A stretch of 9,582 nt of DNA from Christensenella sp. UBA5394 (GTDB lineage: Bacteria > Bacillota > Clostridia > Christensenellales > CAG-138): the NCBI GenBank assembly GCA_002409725.1, contig DHOI01000080.1, forward strand, positions 1 through 9,582, given 5' to 3'. Positions 6,388 through 9,582 of this stretch are shown in pieces. The translations under genes were made by a program, and so were the position numbers. How positions within the stretch are numbered: position 1 is the first letter of the stretch; the number at the start of each line of letters is the position of its first letter. Under the pieces are notes generated by a model. The model was not told the DNA's origin. It saw only the letters and a list, made by a program, of their open reading frames with translations, and searched no databases.

Positions 6388-6630
6388 ACCCCCTGCCAAT
6401 AAAGCTTCGCTGTTGATTTTGTTGCCATTGACGCCCATATGTATCGCGGCTTCGCAGCCGCCTTCGGCATGTGCTCGCCGCTCTACTGTGCAAATTGTGG
6501 GCTTCTTTGTGTTTTATGGTTCACCCTGCCCCTGTTTCTTGATAATCTGTTTACAGTTTGGAAATGGAATTAGGGGGAAAGATATGCTATATATAAAAGG
6601 TAACGTTATGCCAAAGGAGGAAAACCTTAC

Positions 6631-7761
6631 ATGCGAAGCCGCATTTTAATAACATTGATCCTGTGCCTGATCCTGACCGTGGGCTGTTCCGCGCCGCTGG
6701 CCTTCCCGCCGGAAGGGACGGCGGAGCCGGCAAACGCACCGCTCGAGGGTACCCCTGCGCCCGAGTCGCCCGCGCCCACCGCTATGCCGATAGCGGCAAA
6801 TGCCAGCCGCAGCTTTTCCTATGCTGCGCTTAATGGAGACACGGCGTATTGGTGCACCAGCTCCGGCGTGCTGGCCATGAACGCCACGGGCGAAGGCAAG
6901 GTTTTGAGCGAGGTAAAGGCTTGCAAGCCGCTGGTGATGGATGATTACCTCTATGTGGTAGAGGAAAAAACGGATGTCACCGACGAGGTGGCCTGGCCGG
7001 TACCTTCGGATGCCGTAACGGCCAGCAACATCCTGCGCATCCCTTTAGACGGCGGCGAGGCCGAGCAGATTTATACGACGACCTATATCAACACCATCGC
7101 CGCGGCTGACGGACGGTTATATTTCAGCACCACGCAGGGCGAGGCCCTGCAGGATGCTGGCGGGCTGTTCTCCATTGACGCCAAAGGCGGGGATGAGCGG
7201 CTGCTGGCCGAGGATTGTGCCAGGCTTTCCACCTTGCAGGATGATTATGTTTACTACATGGGCGTGGCCGAAGAATCCGCCGCCTTTTTCCGGGTACACA
7301 TCGAGGGCGGCGAGGCGGAGCAGCTTCTTGCCGGCCCGGCTATGCCCGTTACGCCCCTGGCCTATCAGGGGGACATCTATTATGTGAATACGGATTTCAC
7401 CTCCGCGGAGGCGGAAAACAACCTCACCATCATGCGCCTTAGGGATGGAAAGAGCGAAGTGCTGGGCGGGGGTTTTAAGGCCCATGAGCTGCTGGGCATA
7501 TGGGATGGCAAGCTCTATTACGCGGCTCCATCCAGCAACGAGCAAGGCCTGCTTTCCCTGGTGCGGATCGACCTGGCCACGCTGGATTGCGAAACCCTGC
7601 GCAAGGAAGCCGCGAGCCAATTCGCGGCCCTCTCGGGCGCATACGTAGCCTATAGCGATTATGCGCCCGTGTATGCGGCCACGGAGCTCAAGCTCATGCC
7701 CCTCCCCGGCGAGGAGCCTATTACGCTGAAGATCGAGGACGTGGTGAAGAGCCAGGGGTAA
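6631..7761 (+). CDS. Lipoprotein with DUF5050-like beta-propeller body
   Basis: The 376-residue protein begins with a lipoprotein signal peptide: basic MRSR, a hydrophobic stretch and the lipobox LTVGC, with Cys19 as the lipidated residue. It should be exported and anchored on the outer face of the membrane. A Pro/Ala/Glu/Thr-rich linker (about 20-55) leads to repeated blade-like units. Examples are DDYLYVVEE...ILRIPLDGGEAEQIY, DDYVYYMG...FFRVHIEGGEAEQLL, GDIYYVNTD...IMRLRDGKSEVLG and GKLYYAAP...LVRIDLATLDCETL. This pattern is typical of DUF5050-type six-bladed propellers in Firmicutes. No catalytic motif is visible, and ligand binding or protein contact is only a guess. The ATG at 6631 follows AAAGGAGG (6613-6620) by 10 bases. 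It stands alone on the plus strand between two inverted repeat arms and has its own terminator. Confidence 0.87.
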   Translation: MRSRILITLILCLILTVGCSAPLAFPPEGTAEPANAPLEGTPAPESPAPTAMPIAANASRSFSYAALNGDTAYWCTSSGVLAMNATGEGKVLSEVKACKPLVMDDYLYVVEEKTDVTDEVAWPVPSDAVTASNILRIPLDGGEAEQIYTTTYINTIAAADGRLYFSTTQGEALQDAGGLFSIDAKGGDERLLAEDCARLSTLQDDYVYYMGVAEESAAFFRVHIEGGEAEQLLAGPAMPVTPLAYQGDIYYVNTDFTSAEAENNLTIMRLRDGKSEVLGGGFKAHELLGIWDGKLYYAAPSSNEQGLLSLVRIDLATLDCETLRKEAASQFAALSGAYVAYSDYAPVYAATELKLMPLPGEEPITLKIEDVVKSQG

Positions 7762-7781
7762 AGTCTCTTTAGAACATGCAG

Positions 7782-7822
7782 CGGCCCGGCGCAAATAAAA
7801 AGCGCCGGGCCGTGTTGGTTTT
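7782..7822 (+). terminator. Rho-independent terminator of the lipoprotein gene
   Basis: A perfect 11-base-pair stem pairs CGGCCCGGCGC (7782-7792) with GCGCCGGGCCG (7802-7812) around an A-rich loop. TGTTGGTTTT follows. It begins 20 bases after the lipoprotein stop. The T-run is modest but the stem is very stable. Confidence 0.85.
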
Positions 7823-7830
7823 ACACAAAC

Positions 7831-7880
7831 CCACAGGGGCAAGCGCCCCCCTGTGGCGGGGTACGGGGGGTGCCAGCCCA
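7831..7880 (-). repeat. GC-rich repeat copy C, downstream of the methyltransferase gene
   Basis: The complement reads GGGCTGGCACCCCCCG, then TACCCCGCCACAGGGGGG, nearly identical to copy B (6311-6357) but on the opposite strand. It contains a stem CCACAGGGG (7831-7839) with CCCCTGTGG (7848-7856). On the minus strand this hairpin is followed by GTTTGTGT, so it may act as a weak terminator for the methyltransferase gene, which ends 43 bases away. Confidence 0.78.
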
Positions 7881-8009
7881 CCAGAGTGTTGAGTTAGGCT
7901 AAACGCCGCAAAGCGCTCCTCCCTACTTTACTTTCAGCACAAACACCGTGGGCGTAAGCCCGCCGGCTTCGGTGCGCAGCTGGGAAAGGAGGCTTAGGCG
8001 GGGCCGCTC
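7832..8009 (-). repeat. Right arm of the inverted repeat (intact methyltransferase 3' end)
   Basis: This is the last 29 codons of the methyltransferase gene plus its downstream hairpin element. It matches 6182-6357 in inverted orientation. Because this arm belongs to an intact gene, it is the likely source and the left arm the copy. Confidence 0.82.
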
Positions 8010-9467
8010 GCGGATGAGGTTTTTCAAAAGGGTGAATTCCATGGTATAAAGGATGGCCGTAGCGCCGGGTTTGAGCCATTGGGGCAGCCTGTCGAGGATA
8101 CCCGCGTAGAGGCGGCGGTTGTCGTCGTGGCTGCCTACGCGGTTGCCAAAGGGCAGGTTTGCGATTAACTCGTCGTAAGGCCGCGCGGCTGTAAAGCGCA
8201 GGCAGTCGTTGGCAATGAACTTGGCTGCACAATGGGCGGCTTCGGCGTTCTTGCGGGCGATATCGATAGCGGCGTGGGCGATATCCACCCCTGTGAGGGA
8301 GGCGCAGGGCGTGAGCAGACCCCGTTCGATGAGGAAGGTGCCGCTGCCGCAGCAAGGGTCGAGCACGCGGGCATTGGGCGAAAGGTGCGCCTGCACGCTG
8401 CGCAGCACGGCTGCGGCCGTGGCCGGGTGCATGCTGGCGGGCAGCGCGCCCAAGCGGTAATCGAAGCGGTGATCCGCCAGGGTGAATAGCTTGATATAAA
8501 GGTTCGCGCCGCCGTTTTGACGCTGCTCCACGCGCAGTTCAATTTCATAATCCGAAGGCGCGTTCAGCAGCAGCGGCCCGTCGAGGCCGCGGGCGATCTC
8601 CTTGGCCAGCGCGCCGCGATCCAATGCCTGGCCCCGTACCTCGATGCGGTAGCCGAAGGGGCCTTCCCCTTCGTGGCAGGCAGGCAGGAGCTTTGTAAGG
8701 AATGCCCCGGCCCGCTGGGCGATGGCCTTGGGCTCCAGGGCCACGCCGGCGGAGGCGGGCAAAAGCAACTCGAAAAAGCTCCGCGCCCGGAAAAGGCCGG
8801 GCAGGTCGTTCGTGTGCAGGCGCACGGCGGAGGCATGCACGGCGGCGGGTGCATAGCCCAGTTGCCGCAATTCCTGGGCAAGGGCTTCGCCCAGCTTGTC
8901 CGGCCCGCGCAGCTCAACTTCCACGGGGGCCGAAAGGGCCGTGAAGGTATGCTTGCCCAAGCGTAAAAAGCGCTTGCGGGCGGCATCCAGGGCTTCCTGC
9001 TCTTCGCGGGCATGGCGCGCCTCGGCCACATCCGCGGGCGGGGCCACTGCGTAGGTTTGCAGGAAGGCTTCGGCCTCTTCCCCGCCCAGGCTGCCCAGGG
9101 CCAGCAGTTGCGAGGGCCGCACGAAGCGCTGCTCTTCTTTTTGCAAGGCGGCGATGATAAAGGGCGCATCCACCGCATCGCCCAGCTCACCGGATAGGCG
9201 AGCTGCGTTTTTACGTAGCTTAGGCGCGTCTGCGGCGAGGGCGCGGAGCAGGGGGGCACGGTCATCGGCCAAGAGACCTGCCATGGCCTCGCGGTATTCG
9301 CGGCGCTTGGCCAGGCGGCATAAGAAGGCACAGGCAGCGGGGCTACCATCCTCAAAAAAAAGGGCCCAGGCCGCCTCAAAGGCAGCCGGGGCACGCTCGG
9401 CCAGTTTTTCCGGCCCGTTAGGCTGCGCCAGCAGGGCGGCGGTCTCTTCTTTGGTGAGCTTTTGCAT
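7923..9467 (-). CDS. HEAT-repeat / THUMP-like / class I RNA methyltransferase
   Basis: The 514-residue protein has an N-terminal half of Ala/Leu-rich paired helices that resemble HEAT repeats (about 25-140; for example KLRKNAARLSGELGDAVDAPFIIAAL then RFVRPSQLLALGSLGGEEAEAFL). A charged helix follows (148-170), then an alpha/beta region (about 180-330) that may be THUMP-like. The Rossmann methyltransferase domain has DPCCGSGTFLIE (370-381) as SAM motif I, LTGVDIAHAAIDIARKNAE as the acidic loop, and catalytic NLPFGNR (437-443). NLPFG resembles Trm14/THUMPD3-type tRNA guanine-N2 methyltransferases and relates to RlmL, so the target is probably a guanine in tRNA or rRNA; this is inference. The ATG at 9467 follows AAAGGAG with a short four-base gap. 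The 3' end is duplicated at 6182-6268. Confidence 0.82.
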   Translation of the reverse strand: MQKLTKEETAALLAQPNGPEKLAERAPAAFEAAWALFFEDGSPAACAFLCRLAKRREYREAMAGLLADDRAPLLRALAADAPKLRKNAARLSGELGDAVDAPFIIAALQKEEQRFVRPSQLLALGSLGGEEAEAFLQTYAVAPPADVAEARHAREEQEALDAARKRFLRLGKHTFTALSAPVEVELRGPDKLGEALAQELRQLGYAPAAVHASAVRLHTNDLPGLFRARSFFELLLPASAGVALEPKAIAQRAGAFLTKLLPACHEGEGPFGYRIEVRGQALDRGALAKEIARGLDGPLLLNAPSDYEIELRVEQRQNGGANLYIKLFTLADHRFDYRLGALPASMHPATAAAVLRSVQAHLSPNARVLDPCCGSGTFLIERGLLTPCASLTGVDIAHAAIDIARKNAEAAHCAAKFIANDCLRFTAARPYDELIANLPFGNRVGSHDDNRRLYAGILDRLPQWLKPGATAILYTMEFTLLKNLIRERPRLSLLSQLRTEAGGLTPTVFVLKVK

Positions 9468-9478
9468 AAATCTCCTTT

Positions 9479-9505
9479 CAAAAAAGTGGCTGCGCCGCTT
9501 TTTTG
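9479..9505 (-). terminator. Terminator-like hairpin directly before the methyltransferase ribosome binding site
   Basis: CAAAAAAGTGGC (9479-9490) pairs with GCCGCTTTTTTG (9494-9505) around TGC, with one T-G mismatch or wobble. On both strands the GC-rich stem is flanked by A6 and T6, as in a bidirectional terminator. On the minus strand the T6 run ends only about 12 bases before the methyltransferase start codon and directly abuts its AAAGGAG. It may end an upstream gene or act as an attenuator in the leader. Confidence 0.6.
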
Positions 9506-9558
9506 AGTTTTCAGGGTTTTTCTACGTCTTTGGCACGGTCAGCAAACCCTGGAGGGAT

Positions 9559-9580
9559 AGCCTTGGCAAGCAAGGCTTTT
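9559..9580 (+). terminator. Weak hairpin plus T-run at the window edge
   Basis: AGCCTTG (9559-9565) pairs perfectly with CAAGGCT (9571-9577) around GCAAG, and the plus strand continues TTTT (to 9580). A second inverted repeat, CAGGGTTT (9512-9519) with AAACCCTG (9544-9551), lies beside it. The role is uncertain because the sequence stops at 9582. Confidence 0.3.
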
Positions 9581-9582
9581 CG

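Larger units (their letters stand above)
5907..6630. other. 724-base non-coding region between parA and the lipoprotein gene
   Basis: From left to right it holds the parA ribosome binding site and promoter, three parS sites (6001-6098), a GC-rich repeat copy A (6140-6179), and a decayed methyltransferase gene tail (6182-6268). It then holds GC-rich repeat copy B with three hairpins (6296-6387), a small GCGGCT/AGCCGC hairpin (6446-6461), and an AT-rich lead-in to the lipoprotein gene (about 6540-6630). Long open frames across 6234-6493 are low-complexity readings of the GC-rich hairpins and I do not consider them genes. Confidence 0.8.

Noticed and set aside
6234..6493. Minus-strand open frames across the GC-rich hairpins (Gly/Arg/Pro-rich)
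   Set aside because: Several overlapping frames are open at once because of the hairpin repeats, composition is low-complexity, and no ribosome binding site precedes them.
6550..6597. Promoter for the lipoprotein gene (TTTACA at 6550-6555 and TATATATAAAA at about 6588-6598)
   Set aside because: The region is AT-rich and a promoter is likely here, but the two boxes are too far apart to be paired, so no exact site is called.
6347..6649. Plus-strand open frame running into the lipoprotein start
   Set aside because: It crosses hairpin repeats and ends inside the lipoprotein signal peptide; the frame starting at 6631 has a strong ribosome binding site and a lipobox.
8517..8966. Plus-strand open frames opposite the methyltransferase gene
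   Set aside because: They are shadows with no family resemblance, while the minus strand carries clear methyltransferase motifs.
9511..9582. Open minus-strand frame of 23 residues ending in a stop at 9511-9513, possibly the tail of an upstream gene
   Set aside because: It is too short to recognise, and a second frame is open for nearly as long; the sequence beyond the window is needed.
1..9582. CRISPR arrays, tRNA or rRNA genes, insertion sequences, toxin-antitoxin pairs
   Set aside because: I found no regularly spaced repeats, tRNA-like cloverleaf, transposase-like protein or paired small genes.

Overview
The window looks like a chromosomal segment from a GC-rich Firmicute of the Clostridia type. 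The evidence is strong AAGGAGG-like ribosome binding sites, a Soj/Spo0J-type parAB pair with B. subtilis-type parS sites, a YqeB/YqeC pair, and a lipoprotein with DUF5050-like beta-propeller repeats. The species cannot be named from the sequence. The parS cluster suggests a position near the replication origin, although no dnaA, rsmG, mnmG or rpmH is visible.

Layout. 1-1614 (+) is most of the translational GTPase TypA/BipA, with its N-terminus cut off by the window edge, followed by a strong terminator (1642-1679). 1719-2198 (-) is a GNAT acetyltransferase in an AT-rich island. 2334-5906 (-) is a tightly packed five-gene run, read parA, parB, modE-like, yqeC, yqeB, with overlaps or gaps of at most 11 bases. 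It joins chromosome partitioning genes to a molybdenum-type regulator and two maturation factors for selenium-dependent molybdenum hydroxylases. 5907-6630 is a non-coding region holding the parA promoter, three parS sites, a decayed copy of the tail of the methyltransferase gene found at the right end, and an array of GC-rich hairpins. 6631-7761 (+) is a lipoprotein with a beta-propeller-like body and its own terminator. 7923-9467 (-) is a long methyltransferase with N-terminal HEAT-like repeats. 9468-9582 is a short leader with terminator-like hairpins.

How the parts relate. ParA and ParB with the three parS sites next to their promoter form a chromosome segregation module. A fourth near-perfect parS lies inside yqeC, in the same transcription unit. 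The ModE-like protein keeps the DNA-binding domain but has no molybdate-binding domain, and its position before yqeC and yqeB suggests a local regulator of the selenium/molybdenum function. The lipoprotein gene lies between two inverted arms of about 175 bases. The right arm is the real 3' end and downstream hairpins of the methyltransferase gene, and the left arm is a degraded second copy.

The observations most worth a second look are the fusion of partitioning and Se/Mo genes in one operon with a parS inside yqeC, the inverted arms around the lipoprotein gene, and the HEAT-methyltransferase architecture.
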